Shown: in pieces, positions 8,406 through 15,710 of the stretch | Position numbering within the stretch: position 1 is the stretch's first letter | Layout: the number at the start of each line of letters is the position of its first letter | DNA from: Streptosporangiaceae bacterium | GTDB taxonomy: Bacteria; Actinomycetota; Actinomycetes; Streptosporangiales; Streptosporangiaceae | Reading direction: 5' to 3' | Assembly: GCA_030038495.1 (NCBI GenBank) | Contig: JASHOV010000143.1 | Location: forward strand, 1 to 33,613 | DNA: 33,613 bases | The notes under the pieces: model-generated | Databases searched by the model: none | What the model was told of the DNA's origin: nothing | Seen by the model: the letters and a program-made list of their open reading frames with translations, nothing else | Program-made: the position numbers and the translations under genes

Positions 8406-9473
8406 GTGATCATTGCTGGAACTATGACAGACAAGTACGATTTAGGCGTGTTCAGTCGCCTGCTGGCCAGCCCGCGAGTGCGGGTGGGCCTGCTGCTGCT
8501 GGTCCTCGGGTTCTGCAGTTACGGCATTTACGTTGAGTGGCCGCAGATGCGCGCCGCACTCGGGCAGCTGCACTGGTACTCGGTTGTGCTGTCCGCTGCG
8601 GGGGCGATGGCCGGCGGCGGTTGCATGATGCTCGCCTGGCGGGCCGTGCTGGCGGACCTAGGCTCGCCGTTGTCGGCGCGCGCGGCCGTGCGGGTGAACT
8701 TCCTCGGTCAGCTGGCGAAATACGTGCCGGGCGCGGTGTGGTCGGTCGCGGCGATGGTCGAGCTCGGACACGACCAAGCCGTCCCCAGAAGGCGCGGCAC
8801 CGCCTCGATCGCCATCGGGCTGGCCATTAGCGTCGCGGTGGGTCTCGCCGTCGCGGCCGTCGCGCTCCCGCTGGCGTCATCGGCGGCCGCCCGCCACTAC
8901 CGCTGGGTGCTGGCAGTCGTGCCCGTCATCGCCCTGTGCCTGTACCCCAGAATTCTCGGCTGGCTCGTGGACCGCGCCCTCAGGCTCGCGCGGATGCAGC
9001 CACTGGAACGCAGGCCGACGGCCGGCGGGCTGGCCCGGGCCATCGGCTGGACGGCACTCGGCTGGCTCTTCCTCGGGTTCCAGGTGTGGATCGTGCTGAC
9101 AAACGTGGCCCGGCACGCGCCGAACTCCTACGTGCTCGCGCTCGGCGCCTACGCACTCGCATGCTCGGCGGGCCTGCTGCTCGTCGTGTTCCCCAGCGGC
9201 ATCGGTCCCCGCGACCTCATTCTCGTGGCCACGCTTGGCGCCGTGGTGCCCCATGGCGCGGCGGTCGTGGTCACGCTGGTGGCCAGGGCGGCGACGACTG
9301 CCTCCGACCTGACCTGGGGTGCGGTGGCCCTGGCGGTAGGCCGGACCGGCCAGCGGCTCACCCGCCGCGCCCACGGCAGGCACCGCAGGCCAGCCGGCGA
9401 GCGCGGGGCACTGCGGGCCAGACGGGTCGAGCCTGGTGCAGGGTCCGAGCCGGTTACCGCCGCGCGCTCGTAG
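8406..9473 (+). CDS. flippase-like integral membrane protein (UPF0104 / LPG-synthase TM domain family)
   Basis: 355 residues with about eight TM segments. Diagnostic strings are VNFLGQLAKYVPGAVWSVAA (the family's G(R/K)YxPGxxW signature) near residue 98 and FPSGIGPRDLILVATLG near residue 265. The family (YbhN/AglD/MprF flippase-like domain) is linked to lipid or lipid-glycan transfer across the membrane. There is no aminoacyl-transferase domain, so it is not full MprF. The start may be the GTG at 8406, but GGGAG abuts it with no spacing; the ATG at 8424 (MTDKYD) with GGA 6-7 bases upstream is at least as good. The Arg-rich tail after residue 320 looks cytosolic. As the last gene of the glycan run it may translocate the product made by the upstream transferases. 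Confidence 0.8.
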   Translation: MIIAGTMTDKYDLGVFSRLLASPRVRVGLLLLVLGFCSYGIYVEWPQMRAALGQLHWYSVVLSAAGAMAGGGCMMLAWRAVLADLGSPLSARAAVRVNFLGQLAKYVPGAVWSVAAMVELGHDQAVPRRRGTASIAIGLAISVAVGLAVAAVALPLASSAAARHYRWVLAVVPVIALCLYPRILGWLVDRALRLARMQPLERRPTAGGLARAIGWTALGWLFLGFQVWIVLTNVARHAPNSYVLALGAYALACSAGLLLVVFPSGIGPRDLILVATLGAVVPHGAAVVVTLVARAATTASDLTWGAVALAVGRTGQRLTRRAHGRHRRPAGERGALRARRVEPGAGSEPVTAARS

Positions 9474-9545
9474 CCGCTGCAACCAGCGCGAGCCGACCGA
9501 GGAGCACGTGCTGGCGGCACCGATCCCCTGGTGAGCGATGCGCCG

Positions 9546-10547
9546 TTAGCCGTCGGGGCTGGCCACCCGCTCGAGCACATCGATGAGCCGGGTCGTTGCG
9601 GCCGGGTCGGGCGGCTGGCCGTAGGTCATGGCGAATACGTGCCGCCGCGAGCCTGCGAGCGGCACCGTGGTGAGGCCGGGATGCCGGGCCGCCCGCAGGC
9701 AGAGGCCCGGCAGGGTCGTCACGCCGAGGCCGGCCGCGACCAGGGCCTGGACCGCGACGTAGTCGTCGGTGGTGAAGGCAATCTTCGGCGTGAACCCGGC
9801 CGCCTCGCACTGCCGCACCAGGTATTTGCGGCAGCGCTCGCAGCCGGCGATCCACCGGCTGTCGGCGTAGTCAGTCAGGTCAGGGTCGGCCGACCCGGTC
9901 GGCTCGGTCGACTCGGCCGCCACCGCAGCGGCAGCACCGTCGGCATCGGCCGCCCCGGTCGGCCCGGCCGCCCCGGCTGCCCCGCAGCCGCGCCCGTTGG
10001 CTCTTGTCACCATATGCACGGGCTCGTCCAGGATCAGGCGGCCCCTGGTGCCCTCCTCCGTCGGCGACGGCGGGGCCGCGTCCAGGCCCTCCTGGTAGTG
10101 CCGGAAGACCAGGGCCACGTCGACGTAGCCGGCCCGCAGCATCCGCAGCGCCTCCGGGGGCTCGGCCTCGCTCAGCCGCAGGTCCAGGCCGGGCGTCTCG
10201 GCCTCCAGCCGGGCGGCAGCAGCCGGGACCAGGGTGCCGAGGGCCGAAGGGAAGGCCGCGAGGCGCACCCGGCCCTCGCGCAGGCCGACATGGGCCGCCA
10301 GCTCGGCCTCGGCAGCGTCCAGGCGGCCGATGATCTCCTCGGCCCGCTCGGCCAGCATCCGGCCGGCCTCGGTGAGCCGCACACCGCGGCCGGCCCGCTC
10401 CAGCAGCCTGGCGCCGGTCTCGGCCTCCAGCCTGGCAATGTGGTGGCTGATGGACGGCTGGGCATAGTTCAGGGCTCGGGCTGCCGCGGTCACCGAGCCG
10501 TGCCTGGCGATCGCGACCAGCACCCGGAGCCTGGTCACGTCCAGCAT
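9546..10547 (-). CDS. LysR-family transcriptional regulator with Ala/Gly-rich insertion in effector domain
   Basis: 333 residues from ATG at 10547. The N-terminal winged HTH is clear: LRVLVAIARHGSVTAAARAL, then YAQPSISHHIARLEAETGARLLERAGRG, followed by the linker helix and a type 2 periplasmic-binding-like domain (from about residue 90). Residues about 187-221 are a low-complexity Ala/Gly/Asp insertion that normal family members lack. Just after it comes WIAGCERCRKYLVRQC with a CxxC pair plus a third Cys. The frame stays open well upstream of 10547, but that part is antisense to the CPBP gene and not LysR-like, so I place the start here. Divergent from the CPBP gene and convergent with the flippase-like gene; ligand and targets unknown. 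Confidence 0.9.
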   Translation of the reverse strand: MLDVTRLRVLVAIARHGSVTAAARALNYAQPSISHHIARLEAETGARLLERAGRGVRLTEAGRMLAERAEEIIGRLDAAEAELAAHVGLREGRVRLAAFPSALGTLVPAAAARLEAETPGLDLRLSEAEPPEALRMLRAGYVDVALVFRHYQEGLDAAPPSPTEEGTRGRLILDEPVHMVTRANGRGCGAAGAAGPTGAADADGAAAAVAAESTEPTGSADPDLTDYADSRWIAGCERCRKYLVRQCEAAGFTPKIAFTTDDYVAVQALVAAGLGVTTLPGLCLRAARHPGLTTVPLAGSRRHVFAMTYGQPPDPAATTRLIDVLERVASPDG

Positions 10548-10679
10548 CCACCAACTATAGATCCGCGCGAAATAGGGCCTTCGAGCCATCGACCCAGACC
10601 CTGGTGAGGCCGTCGCTGCCGATATCCGCGCTGGTAGCCGCGGCGGGGGCGCGGCGCGCTGTCGGGCCGGGGCTGGCTG
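10548..10679. promoter_or_regulatory. LysR/CPBP divergent intergenic region with a dyad at 10555-10575
   Basis: 132 bp between divergent starts. CTAT (10555-10558) and ATAG (10572-10575) form a short dyad in an otherwise GC-rich stretch, roughly like a LysR-type T-N11-A box, 8 bases before the LysR start. Autoregulation and control of the CPBP gene are plausible from family habits but not shown. Confidence 0.3.
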
Positions 10680-11591
10680 ATGCATTATGTGCGGATGAGG
10701 CGGAACGACAGGGTCTGGCGGCCGGCGCCCGGCTGGCCGGACACCCCGCCGGGCTGGGTGCCGCCGCCCGGCTGGCAGCCTCCTGCGGAGTGGCCGGCGG
10801 CTCCGGCCGACTGGGATTTCTGGCAGCCGTCGGAACCACGGGCCGCCGCGCCGCGGGTGCCGACGCCGATCGTTCCCGCCGAGCTGACCAGGGACAGCCT
10901 GGTGCGGGAGACCCGCCTGGTGATGATCGCGGCGCTTTTCCCGTGGATCGTCAGCGCGGTCATCGTCCTCGCGGTGCATCTGGACATCGACAACAGCCTG
11001 ACCCAGCTGCCGACCTTCACGCCGCACCAGCCGGCCTTGAACGTCGTGCTCGGGCTGCTCAGCTACATGCCGACGGCGGCGGTGGTGCCGCTGGTGCTGT
11101 TCCTGCTGACGCGGACCGGGCAGCCACCCTCGAGCCTCGGGCTGACTCGGATGAAATGGGCGGACTTCGGCACCGGGGTCGGGCTGGCCGCCGCGGCGTT
11201 CGGCTGCGAGCTGCTGATCGCGATCGCGTTCGCGCCGCTGGCGCACTCGCGGCTGCTCAACACGGCCAAGGTGCTGCACGTCCCGGCCTATTACGTGATC
11301 TTCGCCATCAGCATGTCACTGATCACGGCGGTGGCCGAGGAGGTGTGCGTCAACGGTTACCTGATCACCCGGCTCGACCAGCTCGGCTGGTCACCGACGA
11401 GCGCCTTCTGGCTCAGCCTGGCGCTGCGGACCTCGTACCACGTGTACTACGGCATCGGGATCGTGTTTACGCTGCCGTTCGGCTACTTCGTGACGCGCTC
11501 GTTCCAGAAGCACCGCAAGCTGAGCCGGCCGATCCTTGCCCACTTCCTCTTTGACACCACGGCCTTTCTCATCGCCATCCTGGTGCACTAG
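10680..11591 (+). CDS. CPBP-family (Rce1/ABI-like) intramembrane protein with PPGW-rich N-terminal tail
   Basis: 303 residues. Residues 12-50 form a Pro/Trp-rich cytosolic tail (PGWPDTPPGWVPPPGW) seen in many actinobacterial membrane proteins. About seven hydrophobic segments follow. CPBP motifs: motif 1 is EEVCVNGYLITRL (E220, E221), motif 2 SLALRTSYHVYYG (H254), motif 3 ILAHFLFDTTAF (H288, D292). The catalytic Glu pair and the His residues are present, but the usual Arg of EExxxR is Asn225. The family comprises glutamate-dependent membrane proteases; substrates here are unknown and activity with Asn at that position is uncertain. An alternative ATG is at 10695. Its TAG overlaps the stop of the minus-strand pseudogene that follows. 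Confidence 0.85.
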   Translation: MHYVRMRRNDRVWRPAPGWPDTPPGWVPPPGWQPPAEWPAAPADWDFWQPSEPRAAAPRVPTPIVPAELTRDSLVRETRLVMIAALFPWIVSAVIVLAVHLDIDNSLTQLPTFTPHQPALNVVLGLLSYMPTAAVVPLVLFLLTRTGQPPSSLGLTRMKWADFGTGVGLAAAAFGCELLIAIAFAPLAHSRLLNTAKVLHVPAYYVIFAISMSLITAVAEEVCVNGYLITRLDQLGWSPTSAFWLSLALRTSYHVYYGIGIVFTLPFGYFVTRSFQKHRKLSRPILAHFLFDTTAFLIAILVH

Positions 11592-12017
11592 CCGGCCGGC
11601 GAGCCGGTAAGGCGGGACCTGACCCGGTCGGCCCCTGGCACGCCGAGCTGGGTGTACAGTTCCTGGGCCTGCTCCCAGTGCTGGCGGGCCTGCTCGTCCT
11701 GCCCGGCCGCGTGGCAATTATCGGCGAGTTCGTGCCGGACGCGGCGAGCTGGCAGGCTTCGCACAGCGATTCGCCCAGGCTGCGCAGTGTCTTGACCTCG
11801 CTGTGCTGGTTGCCGGTGTGACGATGCAGTGCTAGTGCTCGAATGCCTGGTCGAAGGAGCCCAGCTCGGTCTCGGTGCCGGCGAGGTACACGAGCGTGCG
11901 GGCCGCCGATGCCATTCGGTGCGCCGGCTTCCGCGGTCAGATCGGCGGTCCTGCGGGCGGTGTCCAGCGCGTGGCCGGTGGGCGAGTAAGCCTTCTCTGC
12001 CGGAAAGTCTGCGGGTC
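11588..12017 (-). pseudogene. frameshifted C-terminal remnant of a TPR-containing regulator (AfsR/SARP-like)
   Basis: No single frame spans this stretch, but three minus-strand pieces read together as TPR helices. About 12017-11905 gives KAYSPTGHALDTARRTADL; then frame +1 gives ARTLVYLAGTETELGSFDQA and ends at a TAG (11834-11832); the first frame resumes with ALALHRHTGNQHSEVKTLRS; a third frame from about 11745 gives VRHELADNCHAAGQDEQARQ, then QELYTQLGVPGADRVRSRL to TAG at 11590-11588. The pattern matches the C-terminal TPR array of actinobacterial AfsR/SARP or NB-ARC-type regulators, where the last repeat ends in LGxPxADxVRxxL. The N-terminal DNA-binding and ATPase parts are absent. Several frameshifts indicate a decayed gene, unless sequencing errors are to blame. 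Confidence 0.65.
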
Positions 12018-12033
12018 AGAACACGTGGACTAG

Positions 12034-12138
12034 CACATTCCCTCCCGTTACATTGGCTCGCGGGTCGCGGCCGAGAGCCTGTACGCGGAATCTGAGATCA
12101 CGGGCATCGGCATCGGGTACCTTCCAGCAACCGGATGA
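12034..12138 (+). pseudogene. possible C-terminal fragment of the cognate toxin of Imm52
   Basis: The frame after the stop at 12031-12033 reads about 34 residues, including SRVAAESLYAESEITGIGIG, and ends at TGA 12136-12138, six bases before the Imm52 ATG. Alternating small/hydrophobic residues and the position directly before an Imm52 gene fit the end of a polymorphic-toxin C-terminal domain; Imm52 is usually paired with Tox-REase-5. There is no start codon and nothing toxin-like further upstream, where the antisense TPR remnant begins. So it is at most a truncated stub. Family assignment is inference. Confidence 0.3.
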
Positions 12139-12144
12139 TCGGAT

Positions 12145-12891
12145 ATGGCGGAGAAATTCTATGCCGCGGCCTTTTGGGGCCCTCGTGCCGAAACGGCGCA
12201 GTCGTGTGCGGCCAGGCTGAGCCGGTTCCTGGTCAGCTTGGCGGATGCGGATCCGCTGCTTGCCTCGTGGTATCGGATAGCGCATAGTCGCGTTTCCTGC
12301 ATGACGCAGCCTGTACGTGTGCATCCGCAGGACCTTGAGGCACTATTGGCCGCCGGCCGGAACTGGCGGGACGATAACGGATCGGTGCTGCCGGAGCTTG
12401 GCTATTCGGCATGGATGTGGAACGGCAATGATGTAGAGGTTGGCCTCCGTGCTAGCTGCGGAATGTATTCGCAGAGACTCGCCAATTCAGTGGTAGTGAA
12501 CTTGCCGAAGGCCGAGGGCGCCGGCGCTGTGCTCTACCGTCCGACGGTGGCGCGAATCACGATGGCGGCACTGGTGGAGTGCTGGCAGCCGGATTGGGCA
12601 ACCCTCAGTAGCTATTCGTTGCGCCGTGCTCAGGACCCGCCGCCCGGCGCGCCCGTGGTGGGCTGGATGACCTATCTGGCAGCGGCGCGGCAAGTCGAGC
12701 CAGTTCAGTTGCCGGGTTGGGTAACTGCCGAGGCGTTGCCCGGCGGAACGCTGCTGACGGTGGCCGACGAGGTCTGGGATGTGACGGAGCGGGCGGTGGT
12801 GCGACTGCGCACGGCTCTGGGCGATTCGCTGTTCCCGCCGGCCGGATGCTTCGCCGTCGGCGGCGTGCCTGTGAGACCGCTGCCCTTCTGA
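12145..12891 (+). CDS. Imm52-family immunity protein
   Basis: 248 residues, no signal peptide or TM, so cytosolic. Signature segments fit Imm52: FYAAAFWGPRAETAQSCAAR at the N-terminus, DADPLLASWY (about 35-43), GRNWRDDNGSVLPELGYSAW (about 70-90) with the conserved R-DD and G, then ASCGMY and NSVVVNLPK. Imm52 proteins neutralise nuclease-type toxins (commonly Tox-REase-5) of contact-dependent or secreted polymorphic toxin systems. The ATG follows a TGA by six bases, consistent with past coupling to an upstream toxin gene of which only a stub may remain. Codon use is less GC-extreme (attcta, tatcgg) than in neighbours, hinting at acquisition. No intact toxin lies in the window. Confidence 0.8.
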   Translation: MAEKFYAAAFWGPRAETAQSCAARLSRFLVSLADADPLLASWYRIAHSRVSCMTQPVRVHPQDLEALLAAGRNWRDDNGSVLPELGYSAWMWNGNDVEVGLRASCGMYSQRLANSVVVNLPKAEGAGAVLYRPTVARITMAALVECWQPDWATLSSYSLRRAQDPPPGAPVVGWMTYLAAARQVEPVQLPGWVTAEALPGGTLLTVADEVWDVTERAVVRLRTALGDSLFPPAGCFAVGGVPVRPLPF

Positions 12892-12922
12892 AAACGTCGA
12901 GTTGTCACCGGTGCCAATGCCT

Positions 12923-12942
12923 GCACTGGGCCGAGGCAGTGC
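12923..12942. terminator. small hairpin between convergent genes
   Basis: GCACTG (12923-12928), an 8-nt loop and CAGTGC (12937-12942) form a 6-bp stem between the Imm52 stop (12891) and the convergent kinase stop (12950). There is no U-tract, so it is only a weak terminator candidate. Confidence 0.25.
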
Positions 12943-12949
12943 GTCACTG

Positions 12950-13648
12950 TCATCGGCCCTTGTTCGTTGCGGCGCCTACCTTCCACTCAGCCTCGGCCCG
13001 TCGGTCAAGCAGAAGATCCACCACACGTTGCGGATCCATACCACTGGGATCAAGCCAGAGTCCGACGTGCGGGAGGCGATCGAGTCCTCGTTCGATGACC
13101 TCCTCAAACTCGTTGACCGGCCGGCCGTCGGCTGCGGCCTGGACCCGGCCGGCGAAAGTCGCGGCCTCGGGGTGATCTGAGTGGCCGTAGCGGTCCGCCA
13201 GGTACGCGGCTTCTTCTGGCAACCGGTCAACCCCGCGCTGCCGTAGCACCGCCACGGGCGGGCGGAGCACTATGAAGTTGACCGGCCGGCCGCTCAGGAT
13301 CTCGGTAAGCGACTCGAACCCTTCGTTGATGATCGCGTCGGTGACGATGGCCGTGATTCCGGCATCCGCGAACGCGGCGGCGACGAGGCACGCGGTACGG
13401 ATGCGCAGCGCATACTGAGCGCCCGCCTCGCCAGTCAGACGCCCGGTGCCGGGGTCGGTGTCGCTGGGCACCGGCCACCGGCAGCCCGACAGGATCAGCC
13501 GCTGCATCTCGTCGCCGTCGACGTGCGCGGCGAGCGGGAGCCGCTGCGCGAGCAGGCGGGCCGTCGTTGTCTTGCCAGCGCACGCGTTGCCGCAGATGAC
13601 CCAGATCATGGCGCCTGCTGCTGGCCGACTGGCCGGTTCGGAAGTCAT
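12950..13648 (-). CDS. P-loop AAA/kinase-like NTPase (nucleoside/shikimate-kinase-like fold)
   Basis: 232 residues. Walker A is GNACAGKTTTARLLA (about residues 19-33), followed by AAHVDGDEMQRLI, where the DGDE after the P-loop is the usual substrate/base element of small-molecule kinases such as gluconate, APS or chloramphenicol phosphotransferase types. VNFIVLRPPVAVLRQRG fits the LID/Arg region. The substrate cannot be told. The start at 13648 could instead be the Met at MIWVICG. Same strand as, and 33 bp after, the agmatinase gene, so the two may be co-transcribed. Confidence 0.7.
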   Translation of the reverse strand: MTSEPASRPAAGAMIWVICGNACAGKTTTARLLAQRLPLAAHVDGDEMQRLILSGCRWPVPSDTDPGTGRLTGEAGAQYALRIRTACLVAAAFADAGITAIVTDAIINEGFESLTEILSGRPVNFIVLRPPVAVLRQRGVDRLPEEAAYLADRYGHSDHPEAATFAGRVQAAADGRPVNEFEEVIERGLDRLPHVGLWLDPSGMDPQRVVDLLLDRRAEAEWKVGAATNKGR

Positions 13649-13681
13649 CAGCCAAGTCTGGCCAGGCCGAGCAGAGGCGCG

Positions 13682-14707
13682 CTAGCCGCGGCCCTCCAGC
13701 AGCGGCGAGGCCGGGTCGCGGGCGGGCCGGGCCGGATCGGCCGCCTGCTGGCGCCGGCGCCAGGCGATCCCGGACAGCGCCTCGAGCACGACCCGGTTCG
13801 CCAGGTAGGCGGTGATTTCGGCATGGTCGTAGGGCGGCGCGACCTCGACGACGTCCATGCCGACCAGCGGCAGTTCCATCGCGATCCGGCGGACCGCGTC
13901 CAGCAGCTGGCGGCCGGTGAACCCACCGGGTTCCGGGGTGCCGGTGCCCGGTGCCATCCCCGGATCGACGACGTCCACGTCGACGGAGAGGAATACGCCC
14001 TCGCATTCGTCGGTCGCGATCGTGAACGCCTCGGAGAGGCATTCATCGAGGCCGCGCGCGACGATCTCGGCCATCTCGAAGCTCCGCATCCGCTGCTCCG
14101 CCATCCACGCCAGTGTCTCCGGCTCCGGCCAGTAGCCGCGCAGCCCCACCTGCAGGAATCGGTCGCCGCGGACGGCGCCGGACTCGATCAGCCTGCGCAT
14201 GGGCGTGCCGTGACCGTGCAGGGCGCCGAACTGGGTGTCGCCGGTGTCCGCGTGCGCATCGAAGTGGATCATGGATACCCGGCCCCAGCCGACGTGCCGG
14301 GCGACGCCGGTCGCGTCCGGCAGCGCGATCGTGTGGTCGCCGCCGAGTATCACCGGCATCGCGCCGCCGTGACAGGCCCGGTGGACTGCCTCCTCCAGGC
14401 GCCGGAGCGACTGCTCGGTGTCGCCGGACAGCATCTCCACATCGCCGGCGTCGCGCACCCCGAGCTCGACCAGCGGGTCGACGCCCAGCGCCAGGTGCGG
14501 CCGGGATGCGTCGTGCGGCAGGTAATCGGTGAACCTGATGGCCTGCGGGCCGAACCTGGCACCCGGCCGGTGGGATGTGCCGCCGTCGAACGGGGCTCCG
14601 ATGATCATGATATCGGTGCCGGCCCAGGACGCTGGGTCGGCCAGGTCGGCCCGTTCCACGCCCAGGAAGGTGGCGTCGGGGCCGTACATGCCGCCAAGTC
14701 TCGTCAC
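13682..14707 (-). CDS. speB: agmatinase / ureohydrolase family
   Basis: 341 residues from a GTG at 14707 (alternative ATG at 14689, MYGPDATF). All ureohydrolase Mn2+ ligands are visible: GGDHTIALP (H125), FDAHADTGD (D150, H152, D154) and SVDVDVVDPGMAPG (D243, D245). GAPFDGGTSHRPGARFGPQA and HGHGTPMRRL are typical of agmatinase and guanidinobutyrase members rather than arginase. The reaction would be hydrolysis of a guanidino compound, most likely agmatine to putrescine plus urea; exact substrate is inference. The frame stays open upstream to 15322, but that part is antisense to the phosphatase gene and includes its repeat, so it is excluded. Divergent from the phosphatase gene, with an Lrp regulator two genes away. 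Confidence 0.88.
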   Translation of the reverse strand: MTRLGGMYGPDATFLGVERADLADPASWAGTDIMIIGAPFDGGTSHRPGARFGPQAIRFTDYLPHDASRPHLALGVDPLVELGVRDAGDVEMLSGDTEQSLRRLEEAVHRACHGGAMPVILGGDHTIALPDATGVARHVGWGRVSMIHFDAHADTGDTQFGALHGHGTPMRRLIESGAVRGDRFLQVGLRGYWPEPETLAWMAEQRMRSFEMAEIVARGLDECLSEAFTIATDECEGVFLSVDVDVVDPGMAPGTGTPEPGGFTGRQLLDAVRRIAMELPLVGMDVVEVAPPYDHAEITAYLANRVVLEALSGIAWRRRQQAADPARPARDPASPLLEGRG

Positions 14708-14791
14708 CAGGCTGACTCTACTGCGGCCCGACCAGTGTGAGATCGTGCCAGTGGAGCCACGGGAGCGACGAGAAGAGACAGGAGCCATCGG

Positions 14792-15691
14792 TTGACGCAG
14801 ATTGCCGGAGATGCACGGGCCACCGGGGACGCACAGGCCACCGGGGATCCACGGGTCACCGGGGATCCACGGGTCACCGGGTATGCATGGGCCGCCGGGG
14901 ATGAACGCCTGGGGATCATGGACCTGCTGGCTGCAGAAGGCCGGCGGATCGACCTGCCGGGCCTGTACAACCTGCGCGACCTGGGCGGGTATCCGGCAGC
15001 CGGCGGCCCGACCCCGTGGCGCACCCTGTTCCGGTCCGACGCCCTCCATCAGTTGAGCGGCGCGGGCATAGACCGCCTGTCGGCCCTTGGCCTGCGTACG
15101 ATCGTCGACCTCCGCACGCACGTCGAGGCTGAGATCGCGCCGAGCCCGCTCGACCAATTCAGCGCGCGGCACGCCCACGTTTCCATCCTCGGCGCCAACC
15201 TGCCGGCCTTGCCGCCGCGGCTCGAGGACGTCTATACCCACATAGTCGGGCAGTGCGGGACGGCCATCGCCGACGCGATCAGGCCCCTCTGCGCGGATCG
15301 CGCATTCCCGGCCCTGGTGCACTGCAGCGCGGGCAAGGACCGTACCGGCATCGTCATCGCGATGGTCCTGGCCGTGCTGGGCGTGCCCGACGACGTCATC
15401 GCGGCCGACTACGCTCTCAGCGGCGGCTACCTCGACCCGACGCAGACCGCGGCAATCGGCCAGCTGCGGGCGGGCACCGGACTAGGGGACGAGCTGACCG
15501 AGGAGCTGCTCAGCAGCCCGCCGCAGCTGATCCTGGACGTGCTGGCGTCCGCACGGGAACAGCACGGCTCGGTGTACGGCTACCTGCTCGCGCACGGCCT
15601 CAGCCCGGCGGACCTCGCGGCCCTGCGCACCGTGCTGGCCGGTCCTGGGCTGGCCGGCCCCGGCCTGGCCGGTCCCGGGCTGGCCGGCTAG
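14792..15691 (+). CDS. tyrosine-protein phosphatase family (Y_phosphatase3 type) with repeat-bearing termini
   Basis: 299 residues. The PTP loop is VHCSAGKDRTGI (Cys178, Arg184), with NLRDLGGYPAAGG and LFRSDAL upstream and the family's terminal TPR-like helices downstream (TEELLSSPPQLILDVL). These features match LipA/PtpB-like dual-specificity or lipid phosphatases. Start choice: TTG at 14792 has AGGAG (14780-14784) at ideal spacing, so the N-terminal 6-residue repeats would be translated. The ATG at 14918, with GGGG upstream, would give a 257-residue form closer to family length. The C-terminus also ends in LAGPG repeats. It is 19 bp before the Lrp/AsnC gene, probably one operon. Substrate unknown. 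Confidence 0.85.
   Translation: MTQIAGDARATGDAQATGDPRVTGDPRVTGYAWAAGDERLGIMDLLAAEGRRIDLPGLYNLRDLGGYPAAGGPTPWRTLFRSDALHQLSGAGIDRLSALGLRTIVDLRTHVEAEIAPSPLDQFSARHAHVSILGANLPALPPRLEDVYTHIVGQCGTAIADAIRPLCADRAFPALVHCSAGKDRTGIVIAMVLAVLGVPDDVIAADYALSGGYLDPTQTAAIGQLRAGTGLGDELTEELLSSPPQLILDVLASAREQHGSVYGYLLAHGLSPADLAALRTVLAGPGLAGPGLAGPGLAG
14810..14899 (+). repeat. five 18-bp tandem repeats at the phosphatase N-terminus
   Basis: Units at 14810, 14828, 14846, 14864 and 14882, consensus GATCCACGGGTCACCGGG; units 3 and 4 are identical. In frame they encode D-x-x-x-T-G repeats. A degenerate sixth unit may follow to 14917. Confidence 0.9.
15635..15691 (+). repeat. 15-bp tandem repeats at the phosphatase C-terminus
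   Basis: Three units (15635, 15650, 15665) plus a partial fourth, consensus CTGGCCGGTCCCGGG, encoding LAGPG repeats that run into the stop codon TAG. Confidence 0.9.
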
Positions 15692-15710
15692 CCCGCCCGG
15701 ACGGCCGGAG

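Noticed and set aside
12016-12324. 102-codon minus-strand frame covering the start of Imm52
   Set aside because: Overlaps Imm52 and the toxin stub in antisense, has no recognisable domain and no good RBS.
14708-15322. 205-codon N-terminal extension of agmatinase
   Set aside because: It is antisense to the phosphatase gene and its repeat; family proteins start near 14707 or 14689.
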